A stretch of DNA of 64,000 bases from Siniperca chuatsi (Eukaryota > Chordata > Actinopteri > Centrarchiformes > Sinipercidae): contig NC_058055.1 of assembly GCF_020085105.1 (NCBI RefSeq), forward strand, positions 12,502,822-12,566,821, in the 5' to 3' direction. How positions within the stretch are numbered: position 1 is the first letter of the stretch; every line of letters starts with the position of its first letter. The notes beneath the pieces are model-generated. The model saw only the letters and a list, made by a program, of their open reading frames with translations. It was not told where the DNA came from and searched no databases. The position numbers were made by a program, and so were the translations under genes. Shown here piece after piece: positions 36,001-47,700 of this stretch.

Positions 36001-39000
36001 CTGCACTTTGTGTGTTAATGTGTATGAATGCTTGCATGGCAGGTGCCCCGATGTTGTCTCGTCTCCTGGAGGCAGGTCCCACCCAGTTTTCTGCCCCGTT
36101 AGGTTTCATGGTCAGTGCAGACTCAGCCTCCATTACCCCTCTCTCCGCTGCCACTCCTGCTCCTGTTGACTCTACTGCCTCAGCAAGTACAGGTCTGTCC
36201 ACTTTATATTGTATCCAAACCACTCAGTGCTCAATCCACAGCCTAAACCTCCCCATATCCTTAATGTCACCTGCTTTGTAGCTAGAGAATTTCATTTCAG
36301 ACCTTCACTTTGTTGGCCATTTCAAAGATGTAATATAATGTTATAACCACAGCAGTTAAAGGTCACAAGTAAATGTTTACCAAAATAAAAGCAAACAAGA
36401 GTTCAGATGCGTTGTGGTTAAAATTTAAATACAAGCTAATGATAAAGGTTAAGTATACTGTGAAATAGAAAATGAATGCTTTTACAAACTGCTACTGCTA
36501 GTTTAAAAATGTATCTTGGAAAAAAAATTGAAAATCAGTTGTCTGTTTGCAGAGGTGGATGTGATGGTGCTGTCTGTGCACCCTGGATGCCATCCTGTCT
36601 CTGTAGAGGATAAGGGGTCACAGCTCAGTGAGGAGGATGTGACTGCGTCCTACATAGGGGATGAGCTGGACCTGAAGACGGTGGGGGACATTATCGCCAT
36701 CATTGAGGACAAGGTGCAAAATCTATAATTCCTGCTTGAGGTTTTAAAGGAAAATTAAGTTATTTTAAAATGTGGGTATTTTCATTTGGGTCATTAATCT
36801 AGTGAGTTATGATAACAGTTTACTCTCCAACATCACTGCTGAGATTTAACTTTAGATTTTTTAAGATGGTGAGTCATCTCTTCTTCTACAGGCAGATGAG
36901 AGTGCAGAGGCTTTGGATGCAGCCGCAGTTGAGGCTGCTCTGTCACTGTGTGAGGAGAACGGCCATGCTTTGTCTGGTGCCTGGGAGTCTGGGCCTTTCC
37001 AGCACCATGAGTCTCACCCTGCAGTGCCCACAGGGGTCCCACAGTCCTCATCTCTTCACAGTAGCCTGGAGGGGAAGACAGAAGTGTTAGACATTCAGGG
37101 TGGGACTTCAGCTTCACTCTCCTCTCTGTGCAACAGTCAAGATAACTGTCTCGCAGCATTCCCCAGGGGACTAAGGAGCCTTCCTCCCACCTCCTCATCC
37201 TCATGCAACTCAAAGAGTTTGGAGCACTGCCACACTGGAGCACCTCCACAGCCTGAGGCAATGAGAGAGACTGGAGAGAGGGTGCACCAGAATAGCCAAA
37301 TTTCATTGGATGTTACCATAAAATGTGAGAGTGAGAAGTGGGCACAGCAAAGACCTGATAAACCCCATGGAGGTATGCACACCCATGCATAAATACTAGT
37401 ATTCACTTGCTTCATAACATGCAGTTTGCATGCAACTATGCATTTTGCATAACCATTTCCTTCTTATTATTCATCTTTACTATCTTGGCAGACTCAGTAT
37501 TAGAAGATAGCCCACTGACAGAAAGGCATCCCAAGGTATAGCACCCAACGAGGACAGAGCGAACATGATGCTTGCAATTGCTGTACTGACGTGCCTAGCT
37601 CCACAGTACTCCTGCACTGTAAGTTCTGTTTGAACCTCTCTGCATTTTTCTACATCTTTGCAGGAGATGAAGACGGAGGATGGAATAAGTGTTAGGCGAG
37701 GACAGAATGCCTCAGGGACTAAAGTGCACATGGAGGTCAACGGGCCAGAAGTGTGTGGAGAAGAAGAGGGTGATGGGGGAGAGGGATTCTTGTCAGAGCC
37801 AGATGGGGAGATGGAGCTAGAACCTGCAGCCAGCGAGAGTGAGGATGGATACAGCCTCCACACGGCTTCCTCGTCTCTGCAGCTCCACACGACCGCCGAC
37901 TCCATCCCCAGCAGCCCTGCCTCATCGCAGTTGTGAGTGAAACACATTCAGGCACACACAGCAAGGAAAGTTGTCAGTTGTGAGCGATGGTGGTGAAGTT
38001 GCGCCCTTGATGATGCTAATGATGTTGTGTAAGCAGATTTTCTTTCATTTCTGTCAACTAGCAACAGGATGTTTCACTGTGTTATGCTGCAGATCAGGTT
38101 CTGCTTGATAATACTTTTTTTATGATGCTTATGTTTGTACTACCTTCCTTCTTACATACCCTTATTGTGCAGTTCTGTGTGCAGTGAGGACCTGGAAGCT
38201 TTACAGGCTCACAAGATCTGGAAGAAAGCCATTATGCTGGTGTGGCGTGCAGCAGCCAATCACAGGTCAGAATATGACTCTTAATACGAACACTAGCCAC
38301 TGATGCTCAGCCTCTGATTTATTTCCATTTTTTTATTCTTTGTATCATTTCTGAAACATGTTATTTATGTGAACCTGTTGTAGGTATGCAAATGTATTCC
38401 TGCAGCCAGTAACAGATGAAATTGCACCTGGGTACCACGGTATTGTGCACAGGTAAGCCCATGTTTGCTGTGGTCATATTTTATGGCTATTTTCATCTCA
38501 CTTATAGTTTTCGTAGTGGTTACTTGTCATATTGCTCATGCAGAGTGAAAATCTTACATCACAAAAATATCGACTTTGCAGACACTAAAAAAAACAACCT
38601 TGTTTTTGCTGGATGACATTGGTTTATTGACATTCTCCAATCAGGAGCCGCTCATCAGATCACACAGACTTGACTGTCTTTTCATCACTCTAACCCCCGC
38701 TTTGCTCTTCACTTCTACAGGCCCATGGACCTGGCCTCCATAAAAAAGAACATTGAGACTGGTTTGATACGGACCACCGCTGAGTTCCAGAGGGACATCA
38801 TGCTGATGTTTCAGAATGCGGTCATGTACAACAGCCTGGATCATGACGTGTACCACATGGCTCTGGAGATGCAGCGTGATGTCCTGGAGCAGATCCAGCA
38901 GTTTCTAGCCACCCAGCTCATCATGGAGACATCAGAGTCTGGTATCAGCGCCAAGAGCCTGAGGGGCCGTGAGAACACACGCAAACAGGACTCTACTGAC

Positions 39001-40842
39001 AAGGTGCTTCACTAGAATTTTGACAAAAGCAGAGAGTACAGAAGAAGAGACAAGGGTGAGACAACAGGCTGTTTTAAAAGTAGAAGAAAGTGATTCTAAA
39101 GTAGATCTGCCTGCCATTTTCCAAAGCATGACATTAGATTTTAGAATGATATCCTTTCAGGTAGCCATTGGTTTCGTATGCTCTCAAAATCAACTTGCAG
39201 AGACTTCAAACATTCATGTAATAGGTAATCCATCATAGTAAAAATCTTTTTCTCAGAGGTCAACATTTTTTTTATATGCAAGAATCAACCAAATTCATAT
39301 TGTCCTTTTCACAATGCTGTTGTTTATTGTTTATCTTATGGCTGTGACTTTTCAGACATCAGTTAATGAATGCAGTTATTTAAACGGAAAACCTTTTTTA
39401 GCCGACTCTAATCTTGGATGGCGGATTATCTTTGAATGCATTACTATACCAAAAAAAAGACACTACATTCACTGTGGTGGTACTGTATGTATCTCAAACA
39501 AGTTTCAAACCAACGGTTGACCAGAAAGCAAAAAAACACGTTATGCTTTGGAAAATGGTAGGCAATAATGTATGATGCAATAATGTAAAGACCATTACTG
39601 ACAACTATTTACCAAAGCATACAGTAAGTTTTTACATTGATATTCTACCTTCAAGAAAGCTCTTGTTTTCCATTAATTTCACGACAGAATGAAAATGAAC
39701 TGCCAGATAATTGGCCTGATGAATCACAATTGATATATATATATATATATTTGTCAAAGATGCATTTTTTTTTGCATGATAATGATGTGACTGAGTGAAG
39801 AATTGCTAATGTTAATGTTGGAGATTTGTACTAGAACTTGAATACAGAAACAAATGAGGAACACCTACATTACAGCTACATTACCATACCACAATAATGT
39901 CACTTTGACAAAACAAAATAAGACTGACTAAATATTTAGATTTCTTTATATTCTGTAAGTCACCCTGATGAGGGCCCTGCACCAAAACGCTTTAGTAAAC
40001 ACCTAGTTGCCTGGTGAAGTATATTTTGATGACAAATGACCTATGTGAAGCAATGTTAAATGTTGATATTTCATAGTGTACTGATGTTCACTGAAACCAG
40101 TAGTTGACTGGAAGGTAGGAGACGATTGTAAAACTTGAATCTATGTCTGTAGTATATGTTGTATGTAGTTAATGAGTAAAAAAAAACATGCTGGCATGTT
40201 CCTTAAAAAATATAGAGAAAGATAATAGATAATAAAAAATATGGATGAGTAGTGCAATTGCAGTGCAGCGAGGAAGTGAATAGTAAACGTTTCAAATGGC
40301 CATGCAGTAATATACCAATTTATGTAGATGTGTTCTCCTAAAGCTCATTTCAACCTTTCCTTTTGCTGAATATACTTTGTGTTGTATCTTTCTTGGCATT
40401 ATTTTGCTTCCTCTGCACTTTTGCAGCTCTGATATACATAATTTTCCTCTTACAGGACACTGTCTCCATGTCCTCTCCTGCCTTCCTCCTTTCTCTTTTT
40501 GTAAGTACCCATCCTACAGCCTTTAAAACTTTCCCCCTCTTTCTTGTCCTTTTCTTCCTGAAGCAAACAGAATAAAAACTACAATAGCTGTATATTTCAA
40601 AACAAAGGAAAAACTCATTAATGTAGAGCTGAACTTGAACAAATATGAGGAAAGTCATACGTGACTTCAATATCTTGAAGCACAACTTGTTTGTTAAGTG
40701 AAGCACTGGTGTCAGTTAAGTCACATGCTTTGATTGAAGACTAAATGTGGTCTAATAGTTTTCTTCCTTTCTTTGACTGTAGGATGGAGGCACCAGAGGG
40801 CGCCGTTGTGCCATAGAAGCTGACCTCAAGATGAAGAAATGA
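30007..40842 (+). CDS. brd8: Bromodomain-containing protein 8, complete
   Basis: Bromodomain subunit of the NuA4/TIP60 acetyltransferase complex in the nucleus. Twenty coding exons: 30007-30025, 30467-30563, 31045-31114, 31247-31296, 31447-31569, 31680-31760, 31874-31935, 33402-33544, 34052-34243, 35534-35624, 36043-36192, 36553-36713, 36892-37372, 37492-37535, 37664-37932, 38173-38265, 38384-38452, 38721-39003, 40456-40500, 40783-40842 (TGA). They join in frame to 860 residues. Landmarks: MANGVGKHKLL start, a SANT/Myb-like segment with GDQNWVSVSRAIKPF (~38-52), a charged coiled coil (~95-165), SPLLSELLKKG, ELDLKTVGDIIAIIEDK, then the bromodomain (~685-800) with IWKKAIMLVWRAAANHRYAN, PMDLASIKKNIE and VMYNSLDHDVY, keeping the acetyl-lysine-contacting Asn (~769). 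The tail SPAFLLSLFDGGTRGRRCAI and final KMKK match human. The first exon has only 19 coding bases. Confidence 0.98.
32284..32927. mobile_element. Non-autonomous hAT-like DNA transposon with target-site duplication
   Basis: In the brd8 intron between exons 31935 and 33402. The left end AGGGATGGGACGAT begins at 32292; the right end, read on minus, is CTAGGCATGGGACGAT, ending at 32919. TCTGAGCT occurs immediately outside both ends (32284-32291 and 32920-32927), an 8-bp duplication as expected for hAT elements. The interior (about 628 bases) is AT-rich and holds no transposase, so it is a MITE-type derivative. The 'AGGGATGGGACGAT' terminus is one I recognise from fish. Confidence 0.85.
32930..33312 (+). 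repeat. Dispersed teleost repeat with 'AACATGCTAAC' core
   Basis: Contains several short AACATGCTAACAT/GCATGCTAAC strings (32950-33120), then GGGGACCATGAAAATTTGTA and CCAAATTTCAAAGCAATCTG. This order ('...TAGCATGCTAACATTAGC...GGACCATGAATGTCTGTACCAAATTTCATGGCAATCC') is a repeat I know as abundant in percomorph fish. It directly abuts the hAT-like element, whose target site may lie within it. No coding capacity. Confidence 0.75.
35656..35844. mobile_element. Short TIR element (MITE remnant)
   Basis: In the brd8 intron between exons 35624 and 36043. The left end GTATTCACCCCATTTGACT and the right end on minus, GTATTCAACCCTCTTGGACT, are similar terminal inverted repeats about 190 bases apart. I associate 'GTATTCACCCCCTTTGAC...GGGGGTTGAATAC' with DNA-transposon-derived repeats in fish. 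No target duplication identified with certainty; interior AT-rich. Confidence 0.6.
39109..39563. mobile_element. MITE-like element in brd8 intron 18
   Basis: Terminal inverted repeats: left GCCTGCCATTTTCCAAAGCA at 39109, right (read on minus from 39563) GCCTACCATTTTCCAAAGCA. They differ at one position in twenty. Length about 455 bases, without a coding frame of recognisable origin. Parts of its interior and right end recur at 1500-1965. It lies shortly after the donor of the large bromodomain exon (39003). Confidence 0.65.
39736..39752. repeat. (TA)n simple repeat
   Basis: Short uninterrupted TA run in brd8 intron 18. No function inferred. Confidence 0.85.
39958..40024 (+). repeat. Possible dispersed repeat fragment
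   Basis: Contains CACCCTGATGAGGGCCCTGC, then ACCAAAACGCTTTAGTAAAC. The phrase 'CCTGATGAAGGCC...GAAACGC' is typical of several dispersed repeats in fish, but the boundaries and family cannot be defined here. Confidence 0.4.
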
Positions 40843-43800
40843 ACATGCAGTATAAAAAATGTATCCGACAGTGTCCCCGAGTTGAAGTGAAAGGTGTGAT
40901 AACACAAGACTGAACTTATTTTGTCAGTTGCACAGATTCTCACTCTGCGTAATGTGCAGTGTAACCTTCACTTGCACTCTACATTGAATAGGTAGACTAA
41001 TGTGGAGAAGCTCATTTCTTCTGAGACATACAGACATGGATTACATTCTGTATAATCCCAGATTACAAAGGGGCATTCAGAAAGACTAGGTCAAACCTTT
41101 CATAGACGTAGCTGCAGATCAATAAGATTTAGCCTGCTTTGAATTACATCAGGTTGTATAAATGAAGATCAAAGTTACTCTTAGCCTACAAACAGGCTGA
41201 AATGAAGCCTACAGTGGGCCTGGTTGAACTTCAGATTAGTGTGGTTGGTTTTACATATTATATTTCTCAAAATCAGAGGCCAAAGAGTCTGATTAATCTA
41301 GAATTTCTGAATGATCAGGGGGGCACAAACTAATTTCAAACAGAAACATTTTCATTGCTGGTATAAAATCAGTTGAGTTTTTTTATTTAGTTTTCTAATT
41401 TTAAAAACTTTCAGATCATTTTTAAATATGGCTGTATCGTTTGTGATGAATTGATTTTTATCTATGCTACACTTCCTGTGAAACAGTACCTACATGCATA
41501 TTCGAGTCACCTTCAGTATTTTTGAGAAAACGTCACGTTAATAAACTGTTTTGTGGATGTTTAAACAATAAAACTTCATAAAGAGCCCTCAACCCAATAT
41601 GTTAAGCTTGAATTTGCACAAAACTATTTCACAATACCAACGCAAAACACACCACAGCAGTAACCAGGGCAGTTATTTGCTACTGTTGAAGTGCTCATCT
41701 GCTTTCTCAAATCTGACCGTGCTGTTTAAGAGCTGTCCAATCAAAAACGTTCAAGCAGGGGTTGTGTGCAAAAATCAGTGAGAAAAATTTGTTGGCATTT
41801 CATATTCTTATTTTTTGAAATATAAAAGTCTGCTTTGCCTAATTCATGACGTTGATGTTTAATGTACTGTATGTCAGTAGGAAAACCTTTCTCAGGAATG
41901 GGTTTAAGCAGCCGAGGCCACATGGCACGAAGCTGTTAAGAGTTAAGAGTGAGCATTACAAGTGAAATAAGTTACCACTGTTGTGTTTCCTAGAACTTCT
42001 CTGTTACATAGCGATGGGACACATCATCTTCCACAAAGCACCCACTCTGGTGTACGACCAATGAAAATGAAAGATTTTGCATTTGGCTTTTGTTATGTTC
42101 AGTGTTATATAAACTGGCCTGATCAATAAAACTTATTCGTAGTTTTTATTGAACCAGAGCCATCTCATTTATAGGATGCCACGTTGTTGCTGTTGTGTCT
42201 TCGCTCATTTCTGTTGAATGTGCAAATACATTGTGTTCATGTTTTCATTAGGACCACCTCCACTGACTTTGCAAAGTGAAAGGATAAACGAATGTTTTTC
42301 TATTTCTGTTAAATTCAGACATCTCTCATTGGCATCAAGCAAAGGTGTATTAGTTTGACAGCTCAAATGTTGACTAAATGCTGTCAAACAGAAAAAAAGT
42401 AAGATACTATCTCAAGTTGTACATCTAGTCTGTGAAATAAGTCAAATATCTTACCAACTCTTATGTTCAAGGAATCAATTGGACAGATCACGTGAAGGCC
42501 ACAGTGCAAATGTACAGAAACATTAAAGCCTTCGGGCACGCTTTACTGTATGTGTGATGTTTTTCTAAAGACAGTAGCGAGCAGTTCAGACACAGTAAAT
42601 GTTTGGTGCAGTGTTTTACATGAAGTTTTTAAATACAAATAACCCAAATATTTGCGATTCACTCTCACTGCCTAATTGCCTTGAATTAAAGAGACTAAGT
42701 CCTTGATTGACTAATAGCCCATTTTGAGATTATCACTACAGTAAATATGTTGCACATACCGATCACCTTATCACCTTCATCTTTAATTTGCTGGCTTAGT
42801 GATGTGACCAAAACACGACACAATCAAAGACTCGAACCGCCATCAAATCACAAATGAACGAGTCAGACAGGCCTAAACATGTTCTGGTTACATCTTTAAT
42901 GTTTCTGGTATTTGTGGCTGAAATCTGAATTCTGCAGTGTTGCTCAAGTGTACTGCCACGCTGACTGACACCAAAACCTGATATTTGTGTATCACAGTAA
43001 AGGTTTTACATGTTTGTGAGTTACAGTGTGGATCTGAATACTCTAATCATTTAGTGTAGTCATTAGTCATGAAGATGTGTTCGCACAAAATAAATATGTA
43101 ACTAATAAAACACTAACTAGGTTGCATGCATCAGTAACAATATGGAACATAGGATTAAATATTAACTTAAAAATGCTTGAGATGAACCTGAATATTTCAC
43201 AAGTATGAGAACAGCTAAGGCAGTTTGGCAGTCTTAGTGCACAGCAACAAGTATCAATGTCTGTATAGGGTTTCAATGATTGGAGGTTGGTATAAACAAT
43301 TAAACTTAAACAACTCCACAAAGTTAGTGTCCTATTCATGACGAGACCTGACAAGTAGAAGTCACAATTCTGGTGGACGAAAGTGGCTCATGTCCACAGA
43401 TATTTTTTAGAATATTTAAAAATTGATAATTCTGTTTAAGATGAGATTTTTAAAACTAAATGTCAACACAATGTCAAAACAATGTCTTCTTTTTTGCCCC
43501 CAGAAAAGATCAGTATAACTTAAAAAAAAAAAAAAAAAAGCAGGGTTTATAAAACTTTTTTTTTTTTAAATATTGGCCGAAAAGCATTTTTCTGAGAACA
43601 AAATTATTTAAGCTTGTGCATGATTTAAGAAAAGAAGGTATGCCATGTCAGCCCCGGCAACCTTACAGATATTGCTCACAATTGAGCTTCCCACATCTAC
43701 CAGGTGCACCAGAACACTGTGCGGGGCTGTGAATGGTCTTTTTGGTTGAAGTGGACTCCCTGCTTGTGACAAATCAAAAGATCTTCTTCAAAAATATGGC

Positions 43801-44717
43801 CTCTTTTTTACAATACACAACAGTCATTTCTCACACTTCCAGCTCAAACATATGCCTGCAGCAAAAACACTGGTTCCTCAATGGCAGAAGCTCAATGACC
43901 AATGCAATAAACGGCTACGCAAGCAGTAGTGCAGGGAGCGGGAAGCTCTACTGTAGGAGACAGCTCATTTTTTGGCAAGTACAACCTTTTATAATAAGCA
44001 CATTAAGAAAAGAAAACTGTGGTCATGTCTTGTAAAATTGTACTCTACTGTGCCTCCTATTGCTACAGTGCCAGAGGTCAAATTGACAGATTAACCACAG
44101 TATAGATGTCCTTTCTAATGTCTGATTTGTCTATGTTTTAAATATTAAATAAAAAGGTCCTCTGTTATTTCACAGTACAGAAGCTCAGATTTGTCCAAAG
44201 TCTACAGTATTATTTAAGTCACTGTACTTAATTACTTCCTACAGAAAACAAAAATAGTAACATTCACTCTATAAACTATTAAATAAATACACCTAAAATG
44301 TCAACGTTGACACACAAACATTCAAGAAAATAAATACAGGTAAACCACAAAACCTAAAACAAATAAAACATGTATGTGTGAACATATACCTGCCTTCATC
44401 ACCCCAAAGGGAGACTCCATATGTCATGCCATTTCTATAAGAAAGTTTAAAGGCTCTGAGACATCACACTGCCACAGTGAGTTTGCACGTGATGCTGCTA
44501 CCACAACAGCCAGGGGTGGCAGCTAACATGCAACTCTATTTTTTACCATCAAATAGGAGAGAAGGCACATTGTTTCCAGCGGCATAATCTCCCACTGACT
44601 GCGCTGTACCTAAAAGAGATTTCTTTACAAAGTGGCCAGATTGGATAAATTACACACATCAATAAAATGTGTTATTGTAAAGTCTCTAAAGAAACGTGTT
44701 CTCCTCTCAAACAGTCC
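40843..44717. other. brd8 / dnajc18 convergent 3' and intergenic region (about 3.9 kb)
   Basis: No coding exon supported. Plus-strand AATAAA signals at 41540-41545 and 41567-41572 would end brd8 with a 3' UTR of about 0.7 kb; another lies at 42125-42130. A homopolymer pair, A-run at 43522-43539 and T-run at 43556-43567, could form a simple fold-back. The part nearest 44717 is presumably the dnajc18 3' UTR; I did not find a clear polyadenylation signal for it. Confidence 0.6.
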
Positions 44718-47700
44718 TCATTTGCCTCTCTGACGCCCCACCAATCGATGCAGTTTCTCACAGTTGTCCAGCCTCATCGACTCTGCCTTCTGCTTTAAGC
44801 GTTCATCTCGGTACAGTTGTCCCAGATTTGCCAAGTCTGATTCTGAAAAGGAGAACAGAATGACAAAAGAAAGATGTATCACAACTTTTTATAATAGGTT
44901 TTTACATGTTTTGGGAAATACACTTATTTGCTTTCTGAGAGTAGAGGAAAAAGATTGATACCACTCATGTCTGTACGGTAAATTTGAAGCTACAGCCGAC
45001 AGCCGGTTAGCTTAGCTTAGCATAAAGACTGGAAACAGGTGAAAACAGCTAGCCTGGCACTGTCCAGCAGTTACAAATTCCACCTGCCAGCGCCCTTAAA
45101 CATCACAAATCGTAATATCTTGTTTGCTTAAAAAATTCTGTGAAAACAATTCACTCACAGGGGGGTGGTGCTATGTGCTGGACTATTTCTCTGGTAGGAC
45201 CAATTGACAGGCAACCAGTGGAGGCTGCTGGCTGTAGCCTGTACTCTCATATCTGTAGCAATGTACAGATATGAGAGTAGTATCAATCTTTTCATCTAAC
45301 TCCACCAGCAAGTGAATAAGCATATTTCCCAACTTGTTGCACTATTCCTTTTTTATATAAAAGATTTTATATAAATCAAGAGCTGAGCTTTATCGAAGTT
45401 ATAGTTATACCGGCACGTAACTAAAACAGACTCCCCGTCTAAGCCAAATGAGCTGCTCGCTTACTTTGCTGTTTCTCTTTCCAGCAGCTGCTCTGCAGGT
45501 GTTCGATATAGTCGCTCTCAATGGTTTTCTCTAGTTCCTCCAGCGCTGCGCCACGGTATTCCTTCTCAAAACTTTTATCCACATAGTATGGTACACCCAT
45601 GTGCTGCGTTTCCCTGGACACCACCAGCCCCATGGCCCTTAAAACCCAAACACAAAATAAAAATGTATCCAGTGAAACTGCGATGTCAACCATGGTGGAA
45701 CCCAGGGATCTGCTAAAATGGCACTGTAGTAAGGCTGACGGTACGACAGACTCACGGCTTATAGAAGAGACTGTAGGGCGGGTTAGTGGCCATCATCTGA
45801 GTAAACACTGATATGAGGATTAGCACCAGCACGGGGAGAAGCTGCAGGAACGCTGTGAAGGTGTTCTGTGGGAAGATAAAATCAGCACAGATTACAAAGC
45901 ATATAATACTGTATGTAGGATATACTGTACTCATGCCAGCACAGTACTTTTGTGTCTTTGAAGCAAACCACGATCTTCCAACACAATAAAGGCACTTCAG
46001 ACATGAAATCAATCATTTTGGGAAACAGTCACTGGAGGGGCTGCAGCCATGTTATAAATGCATCCCCAAAAGTCTCATTTTACTATGGTTCTCCACTGCA
46101 TGTTAATGATGTTAGAATACAGACTTATCTCCACAAGAAGATCACAACATAATACTGTGGTTGTTTAACAGGGACATGTCTTTGTGTTTTGTGAGTCACT
46201 GACCTGACTCTGGTTGTCCTCCACCACCTCCTCGCGCCTCTCATAAGCACGTCGACGACGAGGCTGATAGAACTGAGAGTAGGAGGCTCCCTGGTTGGTG
46301 TACACGTGGATATTTCCTGTAGAGACACACACAGTTCTATAGCATCTTCCAAATGACCCACCAAAATTAGTTTATGGATTTATTTGATGCTACAATGCCA
46401 CATTAAATAGTGACCTTGTAGTGGCTTTGGTCTTCTTGTGCAAAAACCTTCTTTTTTCCCCCCATACTGTCTGTGGAGCTCATGTAACTGCAGTCATTGT
46501 TGACAGAATACTTCACCCAACCAGATGCTCATAAACAACCGCTCACCTGTGGGAAACCTTCCTCCAAAGAAGATGTTGAAGAGTTCCTCGGGGGAAATGT
46601 CGGCCTCAAAGTCTCGGTGGAAGCTTCGGTAATATCCATGGCGACTGTGGCTGGAGTGTTGGGGTGCATTTGAAGCTGTAGATTGATCTCCATATTGATC
46701 ATACTGCTGCCTCTTCTCTGGATTGCTCAGCACTGCATATGCATTGCCTATTGCTGTTGGGAGTGGGGGGAAACATTTGATTGTGGCAAAACATAAGCCC
46801 AAAGCAAAAATATAATAATATGCTTCGATATATATGGATTCAATTAGCTAGCTGTGGCTCTCATTTTTTAGCCTATGTTTGTTTACATTTTGGCAAATTG
46901 GTACCATTATGCTGAATTAGCTATTAGAAGTTCATATGTACCCATGGATGTGCAGACAACTATCACTGGATTACTTTGATACTGAAGAAAACTTAACGTG
47001 CTGATTCTTAAGTTCTGGGGTTACAAAGAACGTTCTCTGATTTCCTGTCTGTGTGTTCAGATTTGAGTTATGACTCAGAGAAGGAGTACTATTTTTGACG
47101 CAATTGGACGCTCTGGGTTTTAACGTACCTAAATTGCCTTCATGAGCTGTGTGTCACAGCCATTACTGCTGCTGTGCGCCTCACAGTTTGAAAACCCCTG
47201 CCATAAATGAATACAAACAGGTCAACAAAGAATTTCTGAACTTAATTAAAACTGGTAAAACTGGAGGACCCAGCGCCAAACCTCTGCCCTGCTGAAGTTT
47301 GTTTAAACAAGACACTAACAGTGCGAGGGTGTTGTTCTTGAACTGACCATGACTTCTGACTTTGGTTGGAATTGAGATAAACTTCCTTCCTTTGGATCAG
47401 TAGCGGCTCGTCATTATGCAAGAGCAGTGCTCAGCAATACAGTTCAAATCAGTCCCATAAAAAGGATTTCTTTTAGACACAATGACAATAAAAATATACC
47501 GTCACCATTGTATCTCACAGGGGGAAAAAAGCAGCTTGTGAGTTCTCCTGCCAAAACTCATACCTTTGAAAGCATCTGTGGCTCCTGGAGCAAAGTTCTT
47601 GTCAGGGTGAAACTTGAGAGCCAACTTCCTATACATCTTCTTCAAATCTTCATCGCTGGCATTTTTGGAAACACCCAGGATTTCATAAAAGTCCTTGCAA

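Noticed and set aside
42824-42846. Minus-strand tRNA box B-like string GGTTCGAGTCT
   Set aside because: No box A upstream and no acceptor stem.
43522-43567. A-run and T-run pair as a possible processed retrocopy tail
   Set aside because: No gene-like sequence precedes the A-run and no target duplication was seen; treated as simple sequence.
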